A stretch of 39,431 nucleotides of DNA, from positions 1 through 39,431 of the forward strand of contig JAGVHG010000051.1 in the NCBI GenBank assembly GCA_020056715.1, read 5' to 3'. Below the pieces are notes generated by a model. The model saw nothing but the letters and a program-made list of their open reading frames with translations, did no database searches and was not told the DNA's origin. Below are positions 25,003 through 31,006 of the stretch, piece after piece. A program made the position numbers and the translations under genes. The DNA is from Phycisphaerae bacterium. GTDB lineage: Bacteria > Planctomycetota > Phycisphaerae > UBA1845. How positions within the stretch are numbered: position 1 is the first letter of the stretch; every line of letters starts with the position of its first letter.

Positions 25003-25197
25003 TTAGTCCTTGCCGCCGAACAGAACCTTTGCAGGCCGCACCGCCAGCATCACCTGGCCCTGTGCGGTTTCAAAGTCCACGTAATGGTGCGGGTTCCACA
25101 CCTCGCGGAACTGCCCCAGCCGTTCGTCCATGAACCAACTCTGACCATTGTATTCAATGATCGGCAGCATCCTCGGCGCCGAACTCTCGTTTTCCAT
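25003..25197 (-). CDS. Small element protein, family F1 (LPI-E-WF-D-RL type)
   Basis: 64 residues. The core LPIIEYNGQSWFMDERL, then GQFREVWNPHHYVDF, is repeated in two other genes here (25703-25927 and 28229-28507). The start at 25197 is preferred, with GGAGGGG upstream; the open frame extends to 25461 but only through the structured leader. The fold is probably a small beta protein. Function unknown. A 12-bp hairpin of the A type lies 30 nt upstream. Confidence 0.65.
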   Translation of the reverse strand: MENESSAPRMLPIIEYNGQSWFMDERLGQFREVWNPHHYVDFETAQGQVMLAVRPAKVLFGGKD

Positions 25198-25468
25198 TCT
25201 TTTCCCCTCCGGCCCCGCCGTTCTGTGGCGGTTCGCCTCAAAATAGGCGAACCGCCGAGACCTCAGGCGTAGTGCATTCTGCGGGTTGACCGTAGCCCAA
25301 CGGGCCGGACGCAGGCCACGACGGTCCCCGAATCGGCCACCAGTGACCACGCCCTTCGTGTGGTCGACCACGCATTGCCTGCTGCCGCTCACCCCGCGAC
25401 AGGGGTCCGAGGACCCCGCCCCGTAAAGCAGGCGGGGTTCGGACACCAAGTACCGGGCCACCGAACAC
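25198..25468 (-). ncRNA. Candidate structured RNA region between small genes
   Basis: This 271-bp gap is rich in stems. An outer GTCCGA/TCGGAC and inner CCCCGCC/GGCGGGG pair form one hairpin (25405-25444). An alternative GGGGTCC/GGACCCC stem (25402-25417) uses the same bases, so the two structures exclude each other. GTGGTCGACCAC (25360-25371) is a palindrome, and a 12-bp A-type hairpin lies at 25227-25256. It may be a leader with an attenuator-like switch. No known riboswitch class is recognised. Confidence 0.35.
25227..25256 (-). repeat. Type A leader hairpin, copy 1
   Basis: GGCGGTTCGCCT and AGGCGAACCGCC pair perfectly (12 bp, 6-nt loop). It sits 30 nt before the start of the 25003-25197 gene, followed by CCGGAGGGG. 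It shares the GGTTCGC/GCGAACC core with five other copies. Confidence 0.75.
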
Positions 25469-25678
25469 TCACTTGGCCGTTCTTCGCTTACCGCGTTCTT
25501 TCATTTTGTCCAACATGCTGCACAGGTAGTCACTCGCGTCCCCGCAAAACTCGTTGACCAATTCCGCGTCGGATATTCCGCTATCCCTATTCTTACGCTT
25601 GTTTCGCCAGGTCCGGAACAATTCCGGTACCGACTCGATCTCTTCCGTTACTTCGAAGTAACGTTGTTGTTCGCACAT
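25469..25678 (-). CDS. Small unknown protein
   Basis: 69 residues, charged (MCEQQRYFEVTEEIESVPEL), with basic ends (KRKNRDSG, ERGKRRTAK). Two cysteines (FCGDASDYLC) are not in a zinc pattern. ATG 25678 has GGAGAA upstream, and the type A hairpin lies 28 nt away. No family recognised. Confidence 0.6.
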   Translation of the reverse strand: MCEQQRYFEVTEEIESVPELFRTWRNKRKNRDSGISDAELVNEFCGDASDYLCSMLDKMKERGKRRTAK

Positions 25679-25702
25679 TTTTTGTTCTCCGGCATCACCG
25701 CT

Positions 25703-25927
25703 CTACTCGGCGGTTCGCCCAAAGCCGCGAACCGCCGAGGCCGCACCGATCGCCTCAAATTGGCCAGTGCTGATGGGGACAACTGTGCAACCCGGGCGTT
25801 CAGTATCTGGTCGCCACGATCGGAACGAAAAACGCACTTGCTTATGCGGGTTCCATACGCCCCGAAACTCCTTCAACCGCTGGTCTACGAACCACGACCT
25901 ACCGTCGAATTCGACGATCGGCAACAT
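25703..25927 (-). CDS. Small element protein, family F1
   Basis: 74 residues. The N-terminus MLPIVEFDGRSWFVDQRLKE, then FRGVWNPHKQVRFSF, is a close paralogue of the 25003-25197 protein. The C-terminus diverges. Its 3' end overlaps the type A hairpin of the next gene. GGGAGG lies 10 nt before ATG 25927. A paralogous array of this kind is typical of element accessory genes. Confidence 0.65.
   Translation of the reverse strand: MLPIVEFDGRSWFVDQRLKEFRGVWNPHKQVRFSFRSWRPDTERPGCTVVPISTGQFEAIGAASAVRGFGRTAE
25706..25739 (-). repeat. Type A leader hairpin, copy 2
   Basis: CTCGGCGGTTCG (25706-25717) and CGAACCGCCGAG (25728-25739) pair over 12 bp. It is 28 nt upstream of the 25469-25678 start and overlaps the 3' end of the 25703-25927 gene. 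Confidence 0.7.
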
Positions 25928-26242
25928 TCTTGAAAGCCTCCCATCCGGTTCACCCGAATTCGCGAACCGCCACTTTCGCCAGTGGGAGTGCGCTTCCGAT
26001 GGAACTCCTCTTCTCTCTCTCTTCTTCTTTCTTTCATTACTACTACTACTACTACTACTACTCAGTCATTACGCTTATAAACCTTGCCCCGCCTCCTGCG
26101 GTCCCGGGACCTCGATCGAACCCGCGAAAGTGAGCACTTCAACGGGAAAGACAAGGTTGCACTGGAAAACTACTCTCACTGGCAAAAACGCAAAGGTTAA
26201 ATACCAGTGCTTCCACTGCACACATCTGGAGGTGGTTTTCCG
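25928..26242. other. Candidate replication origin upstream of Orc1/Cdc6
   Basis: This 315-bp gap precedes the Orc1/Cdc6 gene. It holds a 62-nt tract without G on the plus strand (26003-26064), made of a polypyrimidine stretch followed by eight TAC repeats (26038-26061). Next is an AT-richer patch, CATTACGCTTATAAACC. Then CACTGG occurs twice as direct repeats with a shared tail (26160-26170 and 26177-26190, CACTGG[AC]AAAA). An inverted copy CCAGTG is at 26204-26209, and another CCAGTG at 25979. Repeats beside an initiator gene plus an unwinding-prone tract are what an origin looks like. I see no exact archaeal ORB. Confidence 0.4.
25947..25968 (-). repeat. Type A leader hairpin, copy 3 (weaker)
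   Basis: On the minus strand GGTTCGC pairs with GTGAACC (one G-U wobble) around GAATTCG. It lies 20 nt before the 25703-25927 start. The wobble keeps the stem while the sequence changes. Confidence 0.55.
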
Positions 26243-27490
26243 ATGGAACCAACAACCGTACGCAGCCGCATGGTGAATCGCATCCAGCACATGGTCAGCC
26301 ACGCGATCATCAAGGACCGGCGCTTCCTGGACGACGAGCAGCTCATCCGCTCCGAACAGATGGCCGTGCTGGAGGAGATTTTCAACGCCAACGTGCGCGA
26401 CGCGGAGATCCAGGAACTTAGCAGCCACTTCGCGGGCGTCCTGCGCGGCGATCACCCTTGCCACATGGCCATCTGGGGCAAGACCGGCACCGGCAAGACG
26501 CTCACCCTGCGCTTCTTCCTCAATTTGCTCAGCGAAATGGCCGCGGCCGACCACGTCCCGCTTCGCCATGAACATCTGGACTTCTCCACCCCCAGGCCAT
26601 GCTTTCGGGCGCTCAACGACCTGGCCTGCCTGTTCAACGCCAGCAAGCTCTACAAGAAGGGCATCTCGCTGGAGGAGCTCATGCTGCGGATCGAGGCCGC
26701 CCTCGCGAGCTATCAGGGTTATTTGATTCTCTTCATCGATGAAGTCGACAACGTGCGCCGTGATCGCGATGCGTTCTTGTCCTTTCTGGTCCGGCGGCTG
26801 CCGCAGCGCATCCCGGCCAAACTCATCCTGGTCTTCGTCTCCAACCGCCTCAACTGGCCGGACCATCTGGACCCGCGGGTCAAATCCTTCCTCAAGCTCA
26901 ACGAGCTGATCTTTAAGCCCTATGACGCGGTGGATCTGCAGCACATCCTTAGCATTCGCGTTGAGAAGGCCCTGATTCCCGGGGCCGTCGAACCGGGCGT
27001 CATCGAAAAGATCGCTGCCCTGGCCAGCCAGGATCATGGCGACGCCCGCCAGGCCGTCGCGCTTCTCGCCAAGGGGGCCTACCTGGCCGAGAAGGCCGGC
27101 GGCAACATCACCCTCGGCCTGTTGGACAGCGCCGCGACCGAACTCGACCGCGATCGGTACGTCGCCCTCCTCCGCTCCGCACCTGTGCAGCTTCAGGCGG
27201 CGATGGCCTCGGTCATCGAAGCCAGCAGGCGCGCCAAGGGCGCGGCGATCGGCACCGGGGAGACGTACGATGCTTATCAGAAGTTCTGCAACCGCAGCGG
27301 CCTGCGGAAAATGACCGGCCGCGCGTTCGGGGACCTGCTGGCCGAACTGGACATGTACTCGTTGATCCGCAGCCGCATTCTCTCCCGCGGTCGCTATGGC
27401 CGCACACGGGAGATCACCCTCGACGTGTCCGACGAAGTCATCGAGAAACTCAGCGCCAACATCAACGTCAACTTCGACCTCCGCGGCTGA
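26243..27490 (+). CDS. Orc1/Cdc6-type AAA+ replication initiator
   Basis: 415 residues. Walker A WGKTGTGKTLT (78-88), Walker B LFIDEVDNV (163-171) and a sensor-1 VSNRLNWPDHLDPRV segment. Then come FKPYDAVDLQHILSIRVEKA and DHGDARQAVALLAKGAYLAE, which are the diagnostic Orc1/Cdc6 lid signatures. The C-terminal 90 residues (AYQKFCNRSGLRKMTGRAFG, SRGRYGRTREITLDV) form a winged helix. The ATG at 26243 has GGAGGTGG 9 nt upstream; an earlier start at 26207 lacks one. Orc1/Cdc6 is the archaeal/eukaryotic initiator and is unusual in bacteria. It follows a repeat-rich region and shares the element with an AEP primase, so an element replicon is likely. Confidence 0.85.
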   Translation: MEPTTVRSRMVNRIQHMVSHAIIKDRRFLDDEQLIRSEQMAVLEEIFNANVRDAEIQELSSHFAGVLRGDHPCHMAIWGKTGTGKTLTLRFFLNLLSEMAAADHVPLRHEHLDFSTPRPCFRALNDLACLFNASKLYKKGISLEELMLRIEAALASYQGYLILFIDEVDNVRRDRDAFLSFLVRRLPQRIPAKLILVFVSNRLNWPDHLDPRVKSFLKLNELIFKPYDAVDLQHILSIRVEKALIPGAVEPGVIEKIAALASQDHGDARQAVALLAKGAYLAEKAGGNITLGLLDSAATELDRDRYVALLRSAPVQLQAAMASVIEASRRAKGAAIGTGETYDAYQKFCNRSGLRKMTGRAFGDLLAELDMYSLIRSRILSRGRYGRTREITLDVSDEVIEKLSANINVNFDLRG

Positions 27491-27503
27491 ACGGCCGGGC
27501 GCG

Positions 27504-27776
27504 CTACGCCACGGCCTGCTTCTCGACCTCATCGCCTTCGGGCTTCTTCTCGATCATGTACTCAAAGGCCTTCTGCAGCACGTAGATCGCCAGCGGAATC
27601 TCGTTGCGCGAGAAACTCGACGACGTCTTCCACGTGCCGTCCGGGGCCAAGTACCTCCTGTCGATGGTGGCCTTCAAGATCGTCTGCGGCTTGCCTTTGA
27701 CCGTCGCAATGTTATCCCACAATGCGCAGGTGACCTGACCCGCCTGAAACTTTCGTACTGGTTCCTTTGTTCCCAT
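27504..27776 (-). CDS. Small element protein, family F2 (KF-AG-V type)
   Basis: 90 residues, read from ATG 27776. Core VRKFQAGQVTCALWDN, then TILKATIDRRYLAPDGTWK and EIPLAIYVLQKAFEYMIE. Paralogues are at 27802-28113 and 36504-36773. The beta-then-helix layout suggests a small single-domain protein. I know such proteins only as hypotheticals on mobile elements. It converges on the Orc1/Cdc6 gene with 14 bp between the stops. The longer frame to 27875 crosses the type B leader, so the later start is used. Confidence 0.7.
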   Translation of the reverse strand: MGTKEPVRKFQAGQVTCALWDNIATVKGKPQTILKATIDRRYLAPDGTWKTSSSFSRNEIPLAIYVLQKAFEYMIEKKPEGDEVEKQAVA

Positions 27777-27792
27777 GTTGTTTACCTCGAAT

Positions 27793-27845
27793 CCGACCGT
27801 CTCATGCGGCCGGACTCTTCGCACTCTGCCGAAGAGGTTCGGACG
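27793..27845 (-). repeat. Type B leader hairpin, copy 1
   Basis: CCGGACTCTTCG pairs with CGAAGAGGTTCGG, followed on the minus strand by GCATGAGACGGTCGGATTCGA and GAGGTAAACAAC before ATG 27776. Sequence is shared with copies 2 and 3 although the stem bases differ, so it looks like a conserved structure. Confidence 0.65.
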
Positions 27846-28113
27846 CCGCCCGTTCGACCGCCCAGGCGATCTCATCGTCGATCTGACGATCGGTCATCCT
27901 TGCGAAGGCCCGTTTGAGCACATGGATCGCCAAGGGGATGTCTTCCCGCGTGAACTCGAACTCGCTCTTCCAGTAGCCCCATCGGTCTCTGTAGCGGCGT
28001 GCCAGCGCCGCCTGCAGGACACGACAAGGCTGTCCCGCGACTTCAACTTCGTTCTCGAACAAAGCGCAAGTCATCCGACCGGCGCGAAATCGTTCGTTGG
28101 GTTTGTTGTTCAT
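27802..28113 (-). CDS. Small element protein, family F2
   Basis: 103 residues from ATG 28113. Core ERFRAGRMTCALFENEVEVA, ALARRYRDRWGYWKSEFEFT and DIPLAIHVLKRAFARM match the F2 family. The C-terminal 25 residues are an extra basic/alanine tail. Its 3' end overlaps the type B hairpin of the next gene. Function unknown. The frame extends upstream to 28302 but only over the leader. Confidence 0.7.
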   Translation of the reverse strand: MNNKPNERFRAGRMTCALFENEVEVAGQPCRVLQAALARRYRDRWGYWKSEFEFTREDIPLAIHVLKRAFARMTDRQIDDEIAWAVERAASEPLRQSAKSPAA

Positions 28114-28130
28114 CGTGTTTTCACCTCGGG

Positions 28131-28182
28131 CCCACCGTCTCACGCGGCGGGCCTCTGCACGACGATCGAAAGAGGCCCGCCG
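28131..28182 (-). repeat. Type B leader hairpin, copy 2
   Basis: On the minus strand GGCGGGCCTCT pairs with AGAGGCCCGCC (11 bp), followed by GCGTGAGACGGTGGGCCC and GAGGTGAAAACACG before ATG 28113. Confidence 0.7.
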
Positions 28183-28228
28183 CTTCCGCCGGGGTCGTCG
28201 CGTTCGTGTGGTTCGCGGCCTGCTAAAT

Positions 28229-28507
28229 TCAGCGACTGGCACAATCAAAACAAAGAATGTCGGACAGAATGGCTCTGCGGGGTTGGAGTTGGTATGCACC
28301 ACAAAGATCGCACGGAATCGCGACGGTTTCTTGGAGCAGCTGCCTGCCGCGTTCCGACTCGAAGCTGATAAATTCGATCGGTCCGACTGGTGGCGTCACC
28401 GTACGAAACTGACGCAATCGCTGGTCCACGAAATACTCATTGCCGCCGACAAACACAATCGGCAGTCGACGTGGTCCCGTCCTGCCTTGCTGACTTGGTT
28501 GATCCAT
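28229..28507 (-). CDS. Family F1 protein with zinc-ribbon tail
   Basis: 92 residues. LPIVFVGGNEYFVDQRLRQF, then IEFISFESE, matches the F1 core, but the C-terminus has added CDLC and CFDC pairs (AIPCDLCGAYQ, LCFDCASR), a probable zinc ribbon. AGGCAGGAAA lies near ATG 28507. The added metal site suggests a nucleic-acid-facing role for this member. Confidence 0.7.
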   Translation of the reverse strand: MDQPSQQGRTGPRRLPIVFVGGNEYFVDQRLRQFRTVTPPVGPIEFISFESERGRQLLQETVAIPCDLCGAYQLQPRRAILSDILCFDCASR

Positions 28508-28536
28508 TTTCCTGCCTCTGGCGACCGTTCAGTTGA

Positions 28537-28563
28537 CGGTTCGCTCCAATCGGAAGCGAACCG
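28537..28563 (-). repeat. Type A leader hairpin, copy 4
   Basis: CGGTTCGCT and AGCGAACCG form a 9-bp stem. It lies 30 nt before the start of the 28229-28507 gene. Confidence 0.7.
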
Positions 28564-28604
28564 CAACGACAGCAACGTCGGGGGCAGGCGACGTGCACGA
28601 ACAG

Positions 28605-28632
28605 CCAATCCGTTGCTTCGGCAGCGGATTGG
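28605..28632. promoter_or_regulatory. 12-bp hairpin with TTCG tetraloop
   Basis: CCAATCCGTTGC and GCAGCGGATTGG pair over 12 bp around TTCG on the plus strand; on the minus strand the loop is CGAA. No T-run follows. It sits between the ArdC-like stop and the 28507 leader, directly next to type B copy 3. It could be an RNA processing or stability element. Confidence 0.5.
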
Positions 28633-28684
28633 GCCCATCGTCTCATGCGGCAGACCTCTGCACCGCGAGCGAAAGAGGCCCGCC
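28632..28684 (-). repeat. Type B hairpin, copy 3, overlapping the ArdC-like 3' end
   Basis: On the minus strand GGCGGGCCTCTTTCGCTCGC, then GGTGCAGAGGTCTGCCGC, then ATGAGACGATGGGCCC matches copies 1 and 2. It encodes the last residues of the ArdC-like protein and lies 125 nt before the 28507 start. Confidence 0.6.
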
Positions 28685-29479
28685 AAATTCGCCGCCAGCG
28701 GCTTTTGACCCGCGAAAATCGGCCAGAATCCCCGCGGCAGTCCGCTGGATGCGGTTCAAGGAAGCCAGAAGCGTCTCCCGATCGCCGTTGTACATTCTCA
28801 GGTAATCGACGGCGGCCGTGTTCGTATCCAACCCAATCGCTTCGCACACCACGAAGGCCACCGCCTCGGCTTCGGTTTCCTGCACCGTCCGGCTCGATTT
28901 CTCGTGTTCGTGGAGACGCGAATGAGCGAGCTCGTGGACAGTCGTCGAGAACTCCTCGGCCGGCGTCAGTCCCCGGCGCACCGCGATTTGCCCGCTGCCC
29001 GACCAGCCCTGCAGACCCGCGGGGCCGTTGATGTAGATGAGTTCGATCCCCTGGGCGGCGATGATCGTCTTCAGCTTGCCCAACAGCTCGCCCGGATCGC
29101 CCGCCGTTTGTGCAAGTTCGGGTAGCGCCGTTCCTTCAGTCTGACTCACGTCGAATACGCTCGCCGTCTTGAACGCCACCACGCGGTCCTCGTCGTCGTC
29201 GCGGTCGCGGTTACGGCACACAATCGGCGCCAGAATGCGGATCCCGTGTTCACCTTTGCGGACCTGACGGCCCAGGCTCTGCCACGCCCGGTACCCCGCC
29301 ACTCGTGACGCCTTGGGGAATTGAATCGAAATCAAGAGTACGTTCCCCGGACTGTATCCGTGGAAACGACCCATAGCCGACAGGTATGCCTTGAGTTGGT
29401 CACTCTCGCCGGCTTCCAGCGCCGCAATCAGCCGATCCGTAGCCTCGCGTACCATCTTCATCGTTTCGCCGTCCGCCAT
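28643..29479 (-). CDS. ArdC-like antirestriction protein
   Basis: 278 residues. The N-terminal 110 residues (LKAYLSAMGRFHGYSPGNVL, RAWQSLGRQVRKGEHGIRIL) match the ArdC/DUF1738 ssDNA-binding domain. The C-terminal domain has TVHELAHSRLHEH (a zinc HExxH) followed by ETEAEAVAFVVCEAIG with the third ligand. ArdC proteins protect incoming conjugative DNA from restriction. The start is taken at ATG 29479, with GGGGTG 6 nt upstream; a GTG at 29488 is also possible. The gene is tightly linked to 29485-30051. Confidence 0.85.
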   Translation of the reverse strand: MADGETMKMVREATDRLIAALEAGESDQLKAYLSAMGRFHGYSPGNVLLISIQFPKASRVAGYRAWQSLGRQVRKGEHGIRILAPIVCRNRDRDDDEDRVVAFKTASVFDVSQTEGTALPELAQTAGDPGELLGKLKTIIAAQGIELIYINGPAGLQGWSGSGQIAVRRGLTPAEEFSTTVHELAHSRLHEHEKSSRTVQETEAEAVAFVVCEAIGLDTNTAAVDYLRMYNGDRETLLASLNRIQRTAAGILADFRGSKAAGGEFGGPLSLAVQRSAA

Positions 29480-29484
29480 GGTGA

Positions 29485-30051
29485 TCACCCCGCAAGGCCG
29501 GCAGCCTGTGCCCGCCGCCGGAACCTATGCTCGCGAAGTTCTCGAATCTCTGCCCTGAGGCGCTTCACCCGAAGGTACCGCTGGGCGAAGAAGTATTGGT
29601 TCCAGTCCGCGAGGTCCTCCAGCTCGATCGTCCCTTTTCGCAGCCCGGCCATAAGAGAGTCGATGACCGCTCCTGACACCTTCGCTGCAACCATCTCCAG
29701 CATGATCACCGCGTTACGGAGCTCCACCTTCAGCTTGCCGATCTTGTACCTGGCCTTGTCGAAAGGACCGTGAAGCCTCGCGAAGTCCTCGGTGCCGAAT
29801 GCGCCCCAGTCCAGGTGACCGAACTCGTCGATCGCCGCTTGAAAGCCGCCTCTGACGCTCTTTACCGGAAGGGCCAGAATCGGACCCCACTCGGCCATGA
29901 AAATCTGTCGCTCAAGCTCTCGCACACTCGCGGGCTTTTCGTCCTCCAGCTCCGCCACGGTCCCGTAACCTCTGGCCCGCTGCACCTGCACGACCAGGGG
30001 TCTCTGCCTCTCGTCGCGATCAAACCTTCCATTGTCTTCGTCGTTGTTCAT
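29485..30051 (-). CDS. Unknown helical protein upstream of the ArdC-like gene
   Basis: 188 residues, largely helical and charged (LEDEKPASVRELERQIFMAE, YLRVKRLRAEIRELREHRFR). ATG 30051 has GGAGGCATC upstream, and a type A hairpin lies 31 nt further. It sits directly before the ArdC-like gene (5-nt gap), so co-expression is likely. No family recognised. Confidence 0.65.
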   Translation of the reverse strand: MNNDEDNGRFDRDERQRPLVVQVQRARGYGTVAELEDEKPASVRELERQIFMAEWGPILALPVKSVRGGFQAAIDEFGHLDWGAFGTEDFARLHGPFDKARYKIGKLKVELRNAVIMLEMVAAKVSGAVIDSLMAGLRKGTIELEDLADWNQYFFAQRYLRVKRLRAEIRELREHRFRRRAQAAGLAG

Positions 30052-30081
30052 CTTCGATGCCTCCAAGCTACACCGCACGTG

Positions 30082-30113
30082 CGTCGGTTCGCTCAACATT
30101 GGGCGAATCGACG
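30082..30113 (-). repeat. Type A leader hairpin, copy 5
   Basis: CGTCGGTTCGC and GCGAATCGACG form a 13-bp stem with wobbles. It precedes the 29485-30051 gene by 31 nt. Confidence 0.7.
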
Positions 30114-30142
30114 CCGTGGCGTCGCGACGGGCACGTCAAGCG

Positions 30143-30210
30143 GACCCCTCGATAAATCTTTAGGCCGCAGCCGACCCGCCGCAGCGGGGAAAGATTTACG
30201 ATAAGGGGTC
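30143..30210. other. 68-nt imperfect inverted repeat
   Basis: GACCCCTCGATAAATCTTT (30143-30161) and AAAGATTTACGATAAGGGGTC (30190-30210) form long arms with one small bulge around a GC-rich centre containing CCGC/GCGG pairs. Unlike the leader hairpins it is 92 nt from the nearest start. Long inverted repeats like this are found at origins of transfer and at recombination sites. No nic motif is recognised. Confidence 0.4.
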
Positions 30211-30270
30211 TGCGTGTGCTCGGAGCGAAAGCGGTTCGCGAGGCGAATCCGCGCCCATCGACCAGGTCGA

Positions 30271-30492
30271 TCAAGTCACGCTCAAGCTCCATTGATCCGA
30301 GAACTTCTCCGCGTCGGCCATGGCCATCAGCTCGTGCTTTACGTCAACCTGCTCTTCGAAACTCAGCACCGAATTCAGATCAAACCATACCAGCAGATCA
30401 TCTGGTGACAGGACGTTGCCGAACCGATCCGTGGGCAACCGTCCCTGCCTTCGAATGTGGTCCAGGATTCCCCTCAGTTTGTACGGGTTCAT
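30271..30492 (-). CDS. Small unknown protein
   Basis: 73 residues from ATG 30492 (GGAGGTGGAAGA upstream). YKLRGILDHIRRQGRLPTDR is basic; DLLVWFDLNSVLSFEEQVDV is acidic. The longer frame to 30690 crosses the leader hairpin and is not used. No family recognised. Confidence 0.6.
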   Translation of the reverse strand: MNPYKLRGILDHIRRQGRLPTDRFGNVLSPDDLLVWFDLNSVLSFEEQVDVKHELMAMADAEKFSDQWSLSVT

Positions 30493-30524
30493 TCTTCCAC
30501 CTCCATGCGAACGCCGCACCGAGG

Positions 30525-30551
30525 CGGCTCGCTCAATCCCCAAGCGAGCCG
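30525..30551 (-). repeat. Type A leader hairpin, copy 6
   Basis: CGGCTCGCT (30525-30533) and AGCGAGCCG (30543-30551) form a 9-bp stem, a variant of the A core with matching changes on both arms. It is 33 nt before the 30271-30492 start. Confidence 0.65.
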
Positions 30552-30745
30552 ACTCAGTCACAGCCCATAACCGATCAGACAATCCCGCTCGCACGCCATC
30601 CACTGCCAGCGCCGACGCTACCGAAAAGCCAGGATCCTCTCGCATAGTGCCGCCCCCCAGGGACGCTCCGCACACCAAGATCACGATCAATCGCCCCCTC
30701 CATGTGAACTATCTTCAACGAACCCGGAACCCAGACATATTCATC

Positions 30746-31006
30746 TTAATAGTCGTATTTCCGCACAGGCCATAACCTGCGGCCGTATAAGGACTTTGCC
30801 GCATGCCCCCTGTACCAAAAAAGTACAACCGGCCATGCCAGAACCACCAATAAAGGCGCATTTAGAAGGCATCTTTCGCACAGGCGCACGTGACCGCATC
30901 TATTGATCAAACCGCATCTCACCCGGGACTCGCTGCCCTTGGTGGCCCCGTCCAGGAGGCCCACTCCGTGGAGGACAAAGCAGTCCCGGACCATGCCGGC
31001 GGTCAT
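30746..31006 (-). CDS. Small protein with RING-like cysteine/histidine cluster and one transmembrane helix
   Basis: 86 residues from ATG 31006, overlapping the upstream stop as ATGA. RCGLINRCGHVRLCERC (residues 30-46) has the C-x5-CGH-x3-C-x2-C spacing of a zinc site, similar to half of a RING finger. APLLVVLAWPVVLFW (residues 50-64) is a single membrane helix, followed by a basic tail. The longer frame to 31156 is out of step with the operon. It may be a zinc-binding membrane peptide linked to the coupling ATPase. Confidence 0.5.
   Translation of the reverse strand: MTAGMVRDCFVLHGVGLLDGATKGSESRVRCGLINRCGHVRLCERCLLNAPLLVVLAWPVVLFWYRGHAAKSLYGRRLWPVRKYDY

Noticed and set aside
26075-27532. 485-residue minus-strand frame
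   Set aside because: It is antisense to the Orc1/Cdc6 gene, whose motifs are unambiguous.
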